From an uncultured Butyricicoccus sp. (GTDB taxonomy: Bacteria > Bacillota > Clostridia > Oscillospirales > Butyricicoccaceae), in assembly GCA_944384655.1 (NCBI GenBank), contig CALWUF010000057.1:19842-83841 (forward strand): DNA of 64,000 bases. The letters are read 5' to 3'. This document shows positions 26,803 to 35,600 of the stretch, piece after piece (position 1 is the first letter of the stretch; the number at the start of each line of letters is the position of its first letter). Both the position numbers and the translations under genes were made by a program. The notes beneath the pieces were generated by a model that saw nothing but the letters and a program-made list of their open reading frames with translations, searched no databases and was not told the origin of the DNA.

Positions 26803-28530
26803 TTATTTTACAATTTCCTTTGCAGCAGCCGAGTATTTCTCAACCTTCGCATCAACTTCTTCTTTGCTCGCACCGTTTGCCATGATATATACCTTAACCT
26901 TCGGCTCGGTGCCGGACGGACGGATGATAAAGCTGGTGCCGTCAGCCAAATCATAATACAATACATTCTGTCCCTTCAGTTCGACTTCTGTCGTCTCACC
27001 AGTTGCCAGCTCGGTCTGGATGCCGCTCTGAAGATCACGTACATCTTTCACCGCTGTGCCGCCAACTTCCTTGAGCGGGGTCTCACGCAGTTCCTTCATC
27101 AGTTCCGCCATGCGTGTCAGACCGGAAACACCCGGCATAACAATCGACAGGGTTTCCTCTGCATAATACCCATACCGCTTGTACATATCCTGCATTGCGT
27201 CATACAGTGTCATGCCCTTGGTGCGATAATATGCCGCCATTTCTGCAATCAGCATGGACGCAATGACTGCATCCTTGTCGCGCGCATGGTCACCGCACAG
27301 ATAACCATAGGACTCCTCAAACGCAAACAGATACTGATGAGAACCGGTTTCCTCAAACTGCTTGATCTTTTCAGCAAGGAATTTAAATCCTGTAAACGTA
27401 TCAAAGCATTCCACGCCATTGTCATTTGCAACCTTGCGTGCCATTTCTGTGGATACAACAGATTTCAACACAGCCGGATGCGGCGGCATGGTATTGGTCA
27501 GCTTCTTTGCCGTGATGATGTAATCAATGAGCAGAACACCCATTTGGTTGCCGCTCAGCGTTACATAGTCACCTGTACTGCTCTTGAGAACCGTGCCACA
27601 GCGGTCGGAATCCGGGTCGGTGCCGATAATGAGATCAACACCCATTTCCTTTGCCATACCAATGGCAATGTTAAAGCCCTCTTTATTTTCCGGATTTGGA
27701 GACTTCACGGTTGGGAAGTTGCCGTCAATCACCATCTGCTCCGGCACACAGATGATATGCTTGTAGCCAATGCGCTTGAGGATTTCAGGTACCAGCTTAT
27801 AGCCTGCGCCGTGGAACGGGGTATAAATAATCTTAAAATCATCTGCAACCTGTGCAATACAGTCCGGATTGATGCACATTTTCTGAATCTGGCGCAGATA
27901 AATTTCATCCGATTCCGATCCGATGATCTTAATCAAGCCCTTATCCACTGCCTCCTGATGATCCATGGTCTTGACCTCAGTAAACATATCGAGCGCGCCC
28001 ATTTCCTTTGCGACAACATCGGCTTCCTTGGGCGGCAACTGTGCGCCATCCTCCCAATAAACCTTGTACCCGTTGTACTCCTTTGGATTGTGGGATGCGG
28101 TAATCATAACACCTGCCAGCGTGCCATATGTACGCACGGTGAACGACAGCACCGGAACCGGACGCAGGGATTCCCATTCAATGACATTGATTCCATTTGC
28201 TGCTAAAATGCTTGCTGCCAGATGGGAGAACTCATCCGACTGGATACGGCTGTCACACGCAATGGCGACGCCGCGCTGCATCGCGCGCGGACCGTACTGT
28301 TTGATCAAATTGGCAAGACCTTGCGTCGCTGCACCAACCGTAAAGCGATTCATCTTATACAGACCAACGCCCAATGTCCCGCGCAGACCCGCAGTACCGA
28401 AGGACAATGGTGCAAAAAAACGTTCCTGAATTTCCTTTTCATCGCCTTCCAATGCGGCCAACTCGGCATGCTCCGCTTCCGTCAGCGCCGGGGAGTCCAT
28501 CCACTTGCGATATTCTTCCATATAGCCCAT
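26803..28530 (-). CDS. pgcA: Phospho-sugar mutase (phosphoglucomutase/phosphomannomutase)
   Basis: Interconverts hexose 1- and 6-phosphates; with the glg genes in this window it would feed glucose-1-phosphate to GlgC. 575 residues, alpha-D-phosphohexomutase fold in four domains. FGTAGLRG near the N-terminus, catalytic phosphoserine loop TASHNP (~144-149), metal loop DPDSDR (~305-310), sugar loop FEESYGYL and C-terminal phosphate loop RPSGTEPKVKVY. The ATG at 28530 is chosen since AGAGGTG lies 7 bases ahead; an in-frame GTG at 28539 overlaps that site. Glucose versus mannose preference is not decided by sequence. Confidence 0.92.
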   Translation of the reverse strand: MGYMEEYRKWMDSPALTEAEHAELAALEGDEKEIQERFFAPLSFGTAGLRGTLGVGLYKMNRFTVGAATQGLANLIKQYGPRAMQRGVAIACDSRIQSDEFSHLAASILAANGINVIEWESLRPVPVLSFTVRTYGTLAGVMITASHNPKEYNGYKVYWEDGAQLPPKEADVVAKEMGALDMFTEVKTMDHQEAVDKGLIKIIGSESDEIYLRQIQKMCINPDCIAQVADDFKIIYTPFHGAGYKLVPEILKRIGYKHIICVPEQMVIDGNFPTVKSPNPENKEGFNIAIGMAKEMGVDLIIGTDPDSDRCGTVLKSSTGDYVTLSGNQMGVLLIDYIITAKKLTNTMPPHPAVLKSVVSTEMARKVANDNGVECFDTFTGFKFLAEKIKQFEETGSHQYLFAFEESYGYLCGDHARDKDAVIASMLIAEMAAYYRTKGMTLYDAMQDMYKRYGYYAEETLSIVMPGVSGLTRMAELMKELRETPLKEVGGTAVKDVRDLQSGIQTELATGETTEVELKGQNVLYYDLADGTSFIIRPSGTEPKVKVYIMANGASKEEVDAKVEKYSAAAKEIVK

Positions 28531-28787
28531 TTCGAACACCTCTTATTTCTTAATTTTCGTTAGAGTGGGATTTCATCGATCCTGTGATGAATATCTTATT
28601 TCTCTAGGAAAATTATACAGCATTTCCCGGCAGATTTGAAGGATAATTTGTGGAAATGATGAGGTAAATTTTTTATAAACCGCAACATGCACAATTTTTA
28701 CATTCGCTTTTGTATACTTCCGATAATTCTGTCAGCAATTGATTTGTCCTATCGTGTCTATCTATATCGCACAAGTACAGATATTCC

Positions 28788-28829
28788 AACAAGAAAAAAA
28801 CAGCGGCAAAGCCATTTGACTTGCCGCTG
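28788..28829 (-). terminator. Terminator of hydF
   Basis: Nine-base perfect stem CAGCGGCAA (28801-28809) and TTGCCGCTG (28821-28829); on the minus strand eight T follow. The rest of the 28531-28842 gap is AT-rich with nothing else recognised. Confidence 0.85.
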
Positions 28830-28842
28830 CTTTGACAGACAG

Positions 28843-30051
28843 TTATGATTCTTCTTGTCGTTCGGGTTGGAGCACTGCCGCACAGCGTCCGAGCATACCG
28901 GACAACGCTGCCAACACCGTACCATAATTGGCAATCGGCACACCTGCCTCACGGCAAATTTCCACACGCGCCTGCACCGAACGCTGGGTCATCGAACATC
29001 CGGAACAGTGAATCACCAAATCATACTTTTCGATTTCATCCGGCAGATCCAGACCAAACGAATAGTCGATGCGCAATTCTTCACCTGCCAGTTTGCGCAG
29101 TGCACGCGGGATTTTCACACGGCCAATGTCGCGGTGCATGCTGCTGTGCATGCAGCCTTCCGCAATGAGAACACGGCTGTCCTTATTCAATGAACCAATG
29201 ATGTTTGCACCTTCAATAAACGTATCCAATTCACCAGTCTGCAAGCCATACAGCAGTGAATACGAGGTCAATCGAATGTTCTCCGGCACAATGTCGCGCA
29301 CCTTGTTGAACGAACGGGCATAGGCAATCACAAGATCGATGCGGGGGATCTCCTGCAACGCAGCTTCCAGATACTGCTCCTCGACGGCGACAACACGCAC
29401 GCCCCGGCGCACCAATTGCGTAAGCATTTCATGTTCATTGCGGACCGGACCGCCGCCAAACGGCGCCATGAGCAGCAGGACATAATCACCCGGCTTGACC
29501 AGACCATCCGGAATGAGCGGCGCTTCCTGCATATTGATCGCACGCACCATTTGTGACAAACGTGCGCGCAACAGAGAAATCGAACCCGGCGTCTGTGTAG
29601 AAATAAAAATCGCATCCGGGAATTCAGTTTTTAACTGCGAAATTGCACCGGCATATGCCTCGTCACAATGGTTGAATACCAACAGATACGGGATCATGTT
29701 GCGCACCAGCCATTCATGATCGCGCGTATAGGCTTCGCGGTCGAATTCCTGCATATCGATGACATAAATGGCGATATCCGCACGACGGATGATATTCAGC
29801 GTGCGGCGCACCTGTTGATCCCCCAACTCAGAGGTCTCATTCAAGCCCGCAGTATCGATCAGTGTCACATTCCCTGCACGGCCCAGTTTACACAGACCAA
29901 CGACAGGATTATATTTGGAGGTGCCGGTGCTGACCGCGAATTCACCGGTCAACTGTTGAAAAATGCTGGTTTTGCCGCTGCCATTCTTGCCGAACAGCGC
30001 GATATGGCGATTATTGCCGCCTAGAACGGCGGAGATCTTATTGTGCTTCAT
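28843..30051 (-). CDS. hydF: [FeFe]-hydrogenase H-cluster maturation GTPase HydF
   Basis: Scaffold GTPase on which the 2Fe subcluster is built before transfer to HydA. 402 residues: GTPase domain with P-loop GKNGSGKTS (21-29), switch DTAGLNETSELG (~66-77) and NHCD (~127-130); a dimerisation domain; and a C-terminal cluster domain with C300-x-H302 and HC349-x2-C352, the expected [4Fe-4S] ligands. GGGAGGAT precedes the ATG. HydE, HydG and HydA are not in the window, so the gene is separated from its partners. It implies hydrogen-evolving fermentation. Confidence 0.93.
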   Translation of the reverse strand: MKHNKISAVLGGNNRHIALFGKNGSGKTSIFQQLTGEFAVSTGTSKYNPVVGLCKLGRAGNVTLIDTAGLNETSELGDQQVRRTLNIIRRADIAIYVIDMQEFDREAYTRDHEWLVRNMIPYLLVFNHCDEAYAGAISQLKTEFPDAIFISTQTPGSISLLRARLSQMVRAINMQEAPLIPDGLVKPGDYVLLLMAPFGGGPVRNEHEMLTQLVRRGVRVVAVEEQYLEAALQEIPRIDLVIAYARSFNKVRDIVPENIRLTSYSLLYGLQTGELDTFIEGANIIGSLNKDSRVLIAEGCMHSSMHRDIGRVKIPRALRKLAGEELRIDYSFGLDLPDEIEKYDLVIHCSGCSMTQRSVQARVEICREAGVPIANYGTVLAALSGMLGRCAAVLQPERQEES

Positions 30052-30271
30052 TGCTGCTTATCCTCCCGCCTTTGGGAGCGTCTCCTTCTGAAAGCTGGTT
30101 TTGCTGTTCAAACAGCATTACGCTGTGAAATATATGTTTCATTATAGCATGAAAATCTGAAATGTACAGCGTGCCAGGGCGGTTTTCAGACAAAAAAGAT
30201 TGTCACTTTTTGACTCTGCTATACCGAAGAGGCATATGGCTTCGTCTGTGGGAGTAAGCATACAAAAAATT

Positions 30272-31135
30272 TTACCACCGCGCGTGCTTCTCCTCATAGG
30301 CGAGTGCAATACCGCCCGGACCGACATACGTCCCGATCACTGCGCCGATTTCTACCGATGTGATTTGAATGTCGCTGATGTGTGTCTGAAGCATGCGGGT
30401 GATCGTCGCAACGCGTTCCGGTGCGCAGGAGGAAATCACCGTGACATGGTGCAAATCCGCGGCATTCTTCAAAAAGCCATCCACCAGCTTTTTACATCCT
30501 GCCTGTATGCCGCGCACCTTATCAACGTTGACCGCCGTACCCTGAGACAATGTCATAAGCGGTTTGATACCCATGAGCTTCCCCGCCAACATCGTCACAT
30601 TGCCAATGCGTCCGCCTTTGCGCAGATATTCCAATGTATCGATGATGAAATATATAGCCACATGGCTCTGCATGTATGTCATGCGCATCAGGATCTCCTG
30701 TACGGACTTGCCTGCCCGCACCATACGCACCGCCTCAACCGCGAACAGTGCCACAGCAGCGGATGCATTGAGCGAATCAATCAGATGGATATGTGGTCGG
30801 AAGCCGTCCTCACGCAGCATGCGCCGCGCCATGGAAGCGCCGCCAATGGAACCGGACAGCTTGGAAGACAGCGTGATACAGATGATATCGTCGCAGTCTT
30901 CATGCCTGCGGAATTCCTCCATCCAGTCATCCAGCGTCGGCTGGCTGGTCTTGGGCAGCGTTTTGCTCGCTGCCAGTTTTTGAAAAAACTGCTCGCCGCT
31001 CAGATCTATGCCGTCGCGGTATGTCCTGCCATCTTCAAATGTCACGCCCAGCGGGATAACAGAAAACCCCGCCTGTTTTGCACGTTCCGGCGTATAATCA
31101 CAACTGGAATCTGCAATGACTGCTATTTTGCCCAT
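30272..31135 (-). CDS. DegV family (fatty-acid-binding, FakB-like) protein
   Basis: 287 residues with the DegV hallmarks: IADSSCDYTPERAKQ at the start, PKTSQPTLDDW, the ITLSSKLSGSIGGAS loop that holds the fatty-acid carboxylate and a C-terminal second domain with IGTYVGPGGIALAY. FakB proteins present bound fatty acids to the kinase FakA for phosphorylation and membrane lipid use; FakA is not in the window. AAAGAGGT precedes the ATG. It lies 33 bases after a MarR regulator on the same strand and is probably co-transcribed with it. Confidence 0.9.
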   Translation of the reverse strand: MGKIAVIADSSCDYTPERAKQAGFSVIPLGVTFEDGRTYRDGIDLSGEQFFQKLAASKTLPKTSQPTLDDWMEEFRRHEDCDDIICITLSSKLSGSIGGASMARRMLREDGFRPHIHLIDSLNASAAVALFAVEAVRMVRAGKSVQEILMRMTYMQSHVAIYFIIDTLEYLRKGGRIGNVTMLAGKLMGIKPLMTLSQGTAVNVDKVRGIQAGCKKLVDGFLKNAADLHHVTVISSCAPERVATITRMLQTHISDIQITSVEIGAVIGTYVGPGGIALAYEEKHARW

Positions 31136-31168
31136 AGTGCATACCTCTTTCCTATTGTCCTGTATACT

Positions 31169-31603
31169 TCAAAATGTGCCGAGAAATTCCTCAATTTTTT
31201 GAAGCGCATTGCCCAGTACACGCTGTTCATCATCCGTCAACCCGGACAGCGCGGAATCAATCAGATCATTGTGAAATTGCCGGTGATAGCGGTACGCTGC
31301 CCAGCCCTTTGGCGTCAGCGAAACGAGCACAACACGCCGGTCGTGTTCGGCGCGCACCCGCTCGATCATATCCTTTTTCTCCAACCGTTCGCATGCGATG
31401 GTCAATGTCGCCAGCGTGATATCCAGCGCACGCGCGATGTCCGACATGCGGGCGCATTCCATATCCCCGATTTTTTCGACAATATGGATTTCCGCAACCG
31501 TTACCTCATCATTCAATCCAGCGGCAAGGGCGCGCTGTTCAATCTTATTGACTCGTCCGAAAATATCGACCAAAAATGCATTGACCTGTTCATGCACAGA
31601 CAT
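31169..31603 (-). CDS. MarR family transcriptional regulator
   Basis: 144 residues with the winged-helix core: ECARMSDIARALDITLATLTIACERLEKKDMIERVRAEHDRRVVLVSLTPKG. The wing residues DRR are typical of MarR proteins. AAGGAGGTGA precedes the ATG. The gene is first in a two-gene unit with a DegV fatty-acid-binding protein; in lactic acid bacteria the MarR protein FabT controls membrane lipid genes, so a lipid-related role is reasonable but inferred. A palindrome just downstream of its promoter suggests autoregulation. Confidence 0.88.
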   Translation of the reverse strand: MSVHEQVNAFLVDIFGRVNKIEQRALAAGLNDEVTVAEIHIVEKIGDMECARMSDIARALDITLATLTIACERLEKKDMIERVRAEHDRRVVLVSLTPKGWAAYRYHRQFHNDLIDSALSGLTDDEQRVLGNALQKIEEFLGTF

Positions 31604-31623
31604 GCCCTGTCACCTCCTTCGGA

Positions 31624-31638
31624 TAGTTAAGTAAACTA
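31624..31638. promoter_or_regulatory. Candidate MarR operator
   Basis: TAGTT-5 bases-AACTA inverted repeat between the predicted start of transcription and the ribosome site of the MarR gene, so binding would block transcription. Confidence 0.45.
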
Positions 31639-31652
31639 ATTAAATTACCTTC

Positions 31653-31681
31653 AGTGTACCACGCTTTCCAGTGAATAGCAA
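31653..31681 (-). promoter_or_regulatory. Promoter of the marR-degV unit
   Basis: Minus strand TTGCTA (31676-31681), 17-base spacer ending TGG, TACACT (31653-31658): an extended -10 form. Confidence 0.55.
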
Positions 31682-31782
31682 GCAAAACCCGCATTTTCCC
31701 GCACATTTTTTTGCAGAACCACACTGCTCTGTAAAATATATGCAAAAACTCCCCACATCCGCCCGGATGCAGGGAGTCAAAA

Positions 31783-33129
31783 TCAATCTTTGTTTTCGGT
31801 TGCGCCCGATGATTTGCCATCTATATTTTGTGGACGGCGGCGCGGACGGCGACGACGGGGCTGCCGGTGCGCATCGACAAATTCCCCACCTGAACGGTCC
31901 GCGGGACGGCGTTCCTGACGCGGGCGCTCCGGTTTTTCGCCATTTTTTTCATTGCTGCGACGGGTTTCATGCCGCGGCGCCTTCTCCCCGTCGTGCTTCT
32001 GTTCTCCATTTTGCGGACGGCGGCGGCGACGCGGGCGGTCAGGACGGCGGCGTTCGCGCTGGGGCTTGGCGCCGGACGGCTCCGGGCTTTCCTCTTCCGC
32101 CGCCGCTGCCGGCGCGTCAGTCTCCCGCTGAACCGGTTCACATTCCGGCGGCTGCTCCGACTCCGGTTTTTCTGTCACCTGTTTTTCTACAGAAATCGGT
32201 TCCGTTCCCAAATTTTCTACAGCCGTTTTATCCACAACGGACGTTTCTGCAACCGGTGTTTCTACCGGTTCAGACGGCTCTGTCGGCTTTGACGCGTGCG
32301 ATGGGCGGCGCGACTTGCGACCTGCCTGTAAAATCTGGCAATCCCTGCATTTATAACAATGCGGTGTGCCCGGATCATCGTCCAACACAACGGTGCATGT
32401 GCCGCGCAGCAGCGACGTATCTGTGACAACACCTGTCCCATCCGGCGTCTGCACGGTAGAATCCGGACGCGGTGCGATCTTACTCAATTCCTCATAGACT
32501 TCCTGTTCATACTTCAAGCAGCACATCAAACGCCCGCATGTGCCCGAGATCTTGGTCGGGTTGAGTGACAAATTCTGCTGCTTTGCCATATTGATGGACA
32601 CCGGCTGAAAATCGTCGAGAAACGACGCACAGCACAACGGTCGTCCGCAGATGCCCAATCCGCCGAGCACCTTGGCTTCGTCGCGCACACCGATCTGGCG
32701 CAACTCAATACGGGTGCGGAATACAGATGCAAGATCTTTGACCAATTCCCGGAAATCGACGCGTCCATCCGCGGTGAAATAAAACAATACTTTATTCAGA
32801 TCAAACGTATATTCCACTGAAACGAGCTTCATATCCAGCTTGTGCTCGGCAATTTTCTGTTCACAAATGCGAAATGCTTCCTGCGCACGTTTTTGGTTGG
32901 TTTCGACAACCTTTGCATCCGACGGGGTTGCCACACGGATGAGTTTCTTGAGCGGCTTAACCACTTCGCCATCAGAAACATCGCGGTTTGCCAAAGCGAC
33001 TTCCCCATATTCTACACCCCGTGCCGTCTCTACAATGACATGCTGTCCGACTTCAACCTGTATATCGCACGGGTCAAAATAATATACTTTTCCGACTTTT
33101 TTAAATCGGACTCCAATAATTTGAGCCAA
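31783..33129 (-). CDS. ricT: PSP1 domain protein RicT (YaaT)
   Basis: 448 residues. Residues 1-~265 are the PSP1/RicT domain with Cys motifs GICGRPLCC (C161, C166, C167) and GTCGRLMCC (C198, C203, C204); in Bacillus, RicT with RicA and RicF forms an Fe-S complex that directs RNase Y mRNA processing and affects sporulation. A further C-x2-C-x2-C (258, 261, 264) follows. Residues ~268-448 are a disordered tail, first Glu/Pro/Val-rich then Arg-rich, absent from the ~275-residue Bacillus protein; the basic end may bind RNA. The start codon is TTG at 33129, fixed by AGGAGG 7 bases upstream. Confidence 0.88.
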   Translation of the reverse strand: MAQIIGVRFKKVGKVYYFDPCDIQVEVGQHVIVETARGVEYGEVALANRDVSDGEVVKPLKKLIRVATPSDAKVVETNQKRAQEAFRICEQKIAEHKLDMKLVSVEYTFDLNKVLFYFTADGRVDFRELVKDLASVFRTRIELRQIGVRDEAKVLGGLGICGRPLCCASFLDDFQPVSINMAKQQNLSLNPTKISGTCGRLMCCLKYEQEVYEELSKIAPRPDSTVQTPDGTGVVTDTSLLRGTCTVVLDDDPGTPHCYKCRDCQILQAGRKSRRPSHASKPTEPSEPVETPVAETSVVDKTAVENLGTEPISVEKQVTEKPESEQPPECEPVQRETDAPAAAAEEESPEPSGAKPQRERRRPDRPRRRRRPQNGEQKHDGEKAPRHETRRSNEKNGEKPERPRQERRPADRSGGEFVDAHRQPRRRRPRRRPQNIDGKSSGATENKD

Positions 33130-33147
33130 AATTGTTCCTCCTGTTTA

Positions 33148-33188
33148 TGAGAAAAAAACACTTCCCCCTCGGCACAGCGAGAGGGGCG
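33148..33188 (-). terminator. Terminator between holB and ricT
   Basis: Minus strand CCCCTCTCG and CGAGGGGG arms (one bulge) followed by AAGTG and seven T. It lies just before the ricT ribosome site, so ricT expression is at least partly separated from holB. Confidence 0.6.
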
Positions 33189-33225
33189 TTTGCAAACGGA
33201 ATACCCCCCATAACCTTTTCTTTTT

Positions 33226-34212
33226 TCAAGCTTGCATGCGCTCATAGCTTCCCGCCGCAAGACAGCCCGTGAGCAATGCCATACCGGGATTGCGGCTGAT
33301 ACGGGCGTCCAACTCGCCCATCCAATCGTACAATGCGAGCAACTGCCGTACCGTCAACGCCCGCGCCAGCGCCTGTGACTGCTGCCGCAGACCGGGGAGC
33401 AACAGCGCATGCATACCGTTGGCATCAAAAATTGCATCGCGCAACACCGTGCGCAGCGCAGTGAGCACATGGGCAAATTGCTGACGCGAGAGCGAGGAAC
33501 ACTGTTCCGCTGCGCGGAAAATTTCCAGCTCATCGCGCGATGCCAGGGCGTCTGCAAACACGCCTGCATGGCGCATCATCTCACCGATATCATCCGACAA
33601 TGCCGCAATGGCATCGCCCGCGATGCCCTGACAACCCACAGCGGCAGCCTGGCGTTCTTCTTCCGGTCGATCCGGATATCGATGCCGAAGCAATGCCGCA
33701 ATGGACGCCGTATCCAACGGCGCCAATGCATAGCGCGTACATCTTGACCGGATGGTCGGCAGAATCGCACCTGCATTTTCCGTCATCAAGATAAAAAAGG
33801 CATACGGAGGCGGTTCTTCCAGCAGTTTGAGCAGCGCATTCTGCGCAGAGGCATTCATATTGTGTGCATGACGGATGAGAAAAACACGTCGTTCGCTGTC
33901 GCCCGGCAACACGGCGCAATCGGAACGGATGGTGCGTGCCGTTTCAACTTTAATTTCCCCATCGCCCATGTCGATCAGCGACACATCGGAATGCAGACCG
34001 TCGGTTACTTTGCGGCAGGCGGTACACACGCCGCACGGGCGTATCCCAGTCCCTTCACACAGCAGCGCTGCCGCAAGAATGCGCGCCAGTGTCAGCTTGC
34101 CGATGCCGGACGGTCCCGTCAGCAAAATTGTCTGTGGAAAACGCCCGTCAAGCGCATGCCGCAGTGCATGTTTTAACTCTGTATTTCCAAGCAGGCTGTC
34201 AAATGTCAGCAT
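33226..34212 (-). CDS. holB: DNA polymerase III delta-prime subunit
   Basis: 328 residues, clamp-loader subunit of the AAA+ class. N-terminal FDSLLGNTELKHALRHAL, a P-loop GPSGIGKLT (33-41; the Lys is followed by Leu), the zinc ligands C52, C60, C63 and C66 (CGVCTAC), and the SRCTRYAL segment with the Arg finger. The C-terminal half is the poorly conserved collar domain. GGAAGGAAAGG lies before the ATG, inside the upstream decarboxylase gene, whose last 7 bases it overlaps. In Bacillus holB is also followed by yaaT (ricT), as here. Confidence 0.9.
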   Translation of the reverse strand: MLTFDSLLGNTELKHALRHALDGRFPQTILLTGPSGIGKLTLARILAAALLCEGTGIRPCGVCTACRKVTDGLHSDVSLIDMGDGEIKVETARTIRSDCAVLPGDSERRVFLIRHAHNMNASAQNALLKLLEEPPPYAFFILMTENAGAILPTIRSRCTRYALAPLDTASIAALLRHRYPDRPEEERQAAAVGCQGIAGDAIAALSDDIGEMMRHAGVFADALASRDELEIFRAAEQCSSLSRQQFAHVLTALRTVLRDAIFDANGMHALLLPGLRQQSQALARALTVRQLLALYDWMGELDARISRNPGMALLTGCLAAGSYERMQA

Positions 34213-35600
34213 ATTGCCTTTCCTTCCCGGTTTGCAGTTGGATCCATCACACAGATGGGTGCAGTATCAGTATACCATCCGGCAAGCAGGAATTCAATGT
34301 GAACTTGCCCGATCCGTTCGCCCGGATAGATCAATGGCACGCCAGGCGGATACGGCGTGAGCGCACGCGCACAGATCTGTCCTGCCGCCTGTGCCAATGG
34401 CACAGTTCGCCGCGCAGAAAACCATGCCTGACGCACGGAACACACGCGCTGCGGTGTGGGGAATGGCAACAACGGGATGGATGGATACGCAACCCGATAA
34501 AACCGCCTGTCACGCAGCGCGCCCATCAGCCGGGCATAGTCCCGCGCTGTATCGGCGCCTGTACAGATGCACACAATATGATCGCGGTCGGACATCTCGA
34601 CATCAACGCCAAACTCTGCGTGCAGGATTTCATTGAGTTTATGCCCTGTGACATTGGTACCGCGGCAGCCTATTGTCAGGCGGCATGGGTCGAGCGGTCC
34701 GTTTTCCTCTGTCAACGCAGAAAACACCGTGCTTTGATTGATCTCCCGGCGCAGTGAAGCCACACGTTGCGCACACTGTGCATATGCCGCCGCACCGTCC
34801 CCTTCCATCCAGGCGCGTGCGAGATCGATGGAAGCAAGCAGGACATACGATGGGCTGGATGTGCCGAACATCGGCGCAGTCTCCAACAGGGTGTCAAACG
34901 GAACACGCCCTGACGATAACAAAATGGCGCTCTGTCCAAACGCAGGCAGTGTTTTATGCGCGCTGACCGCTGCCAGATCCGCCCCCTGCTGTATCGGCGA
35001 CGGCACACCCACTGCGGGCAAATGCGCACCGTGCGCCGCGTCTACGACAAGCGGTATATGGTGCCTGTGACACAGTTGTGCCAATGCAGGAATATCCTGC
35101 ATCACACCATAATAATTCGGGGAGGTGACCAACAGTGCCGCCGCATGTGGCGCGCGTGCCAATGCAGCTTCTACCTCCTGTAAATGGATCAGCCCGGGCA
35201 ATCCGGTTTCATCCAACGGATGCGGCACGACAAATTCCGGCGTCAAGTCGAGCAGCGCCATGGCATGCGTCACCGATGTATGACAATTGCGGTCAACGAT
35301 CAGGGTACCGCCCACCGGCACTGCCGCTGCAATGGCAGTCATCAATGCCTGTGTCGAGCCGCCCGTCAAAAACAGACAATCCGCTGCACCATACCAATGC
35401 GCAGCCGCACGTTCGGCCGATACAATCGGCTCATCTCCCGCATATAAATTGCCGGTGCCTTCGATCTCTGTATAATCAATCTCAGCCAAATGATGCAATC
35501 CCGGAAGCACAGGTCTCCCCTTATGCCCCGGCATATGAAAACGGGCGGCTTTTCGAGCCGCCTGTTTGCGTAATTGTTGATAGAAAAATGCGTCAGACAT
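34206..35600 (-). CDS. Orn/Lys/Arg decarboxylase-family PLP enzyme (YaaO-like)
   Basis: 464 residues, PLP-dependent fold type I of the short Firmicute class. Opening ARFHMPGHKGRP, then LFLTGGSTQALMTAI and VDRNCHTSVTHAM, DAAHGAH for the PLP ring Asp, and the Schiff-base Lys216 in SAHKTLPAF. It probably decarboxylates arginine or lysine; substrate not decided. In Bacillus the homologue yaaO precedes tmk and holB, matching this position (tmk is absent here). The ATG overlaps the alr stop by 8 bases (ATGTCTGA) with no obvious ribosome site, so translation depends on coupling to alr. Confidence 0.87.
   Translation of the reverse strand: MSDAFFYQQLRKQAARKAARFHMPGHKGRPVLPGLHHLAEIDYTEIEGTGNLYAGDEPIVSAERAAAHWYGAADCLFLTGGSTQALMTAIAAAVPVGGTLIVDRNCHTSVTHAMALLDLTPEFVVPHPLDETGLPGLIHLQEVEAALARAPHAAALLVTSPNYYGVMQDIPALAQLCHRHHIPLVVDAAHGAHLPAVGVPSPIQQGADLAAVSAHKTLPAFGQSAILLSSGRVPFDTLLETAPMFGTSSPSYVLLASIDLARAWMEGDGAAAYAQCAQRVASLRREINQSTVFSALTEENGPLDPCRLTIGCRGTNVTGHKLNEILHAEFGVDVEMSDRDHIVCICTGADTARDYARLMGALRDRRFYRVAYPSIPLLPFPTPQRVCSVRQAWFSARRTVPLAQAAGQICARALTPYPPGVPLIYPGERIGQVHIEFLLAGWYTDTAPICVMDPTANREGKAIC

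Noticed and set aside
26653..28206. 517-codon plus-strand frame antisense to phosphoglucomutase
   Set aside because: Cys/His/Ile-rich shadow of a clear enzyme gene; no ribosome site.
28528..28539. GTG at 28539 as phosphoglucomutase start
   Set aside because: The GTG overlaps the AGAGGTG ribosome site; ATG 28530 is spaced correctly.
30200..31630. 476-codon plus-strand frame over degV and marR
   Set aside because: Shadow of two well-supported genes on the opposite strand.
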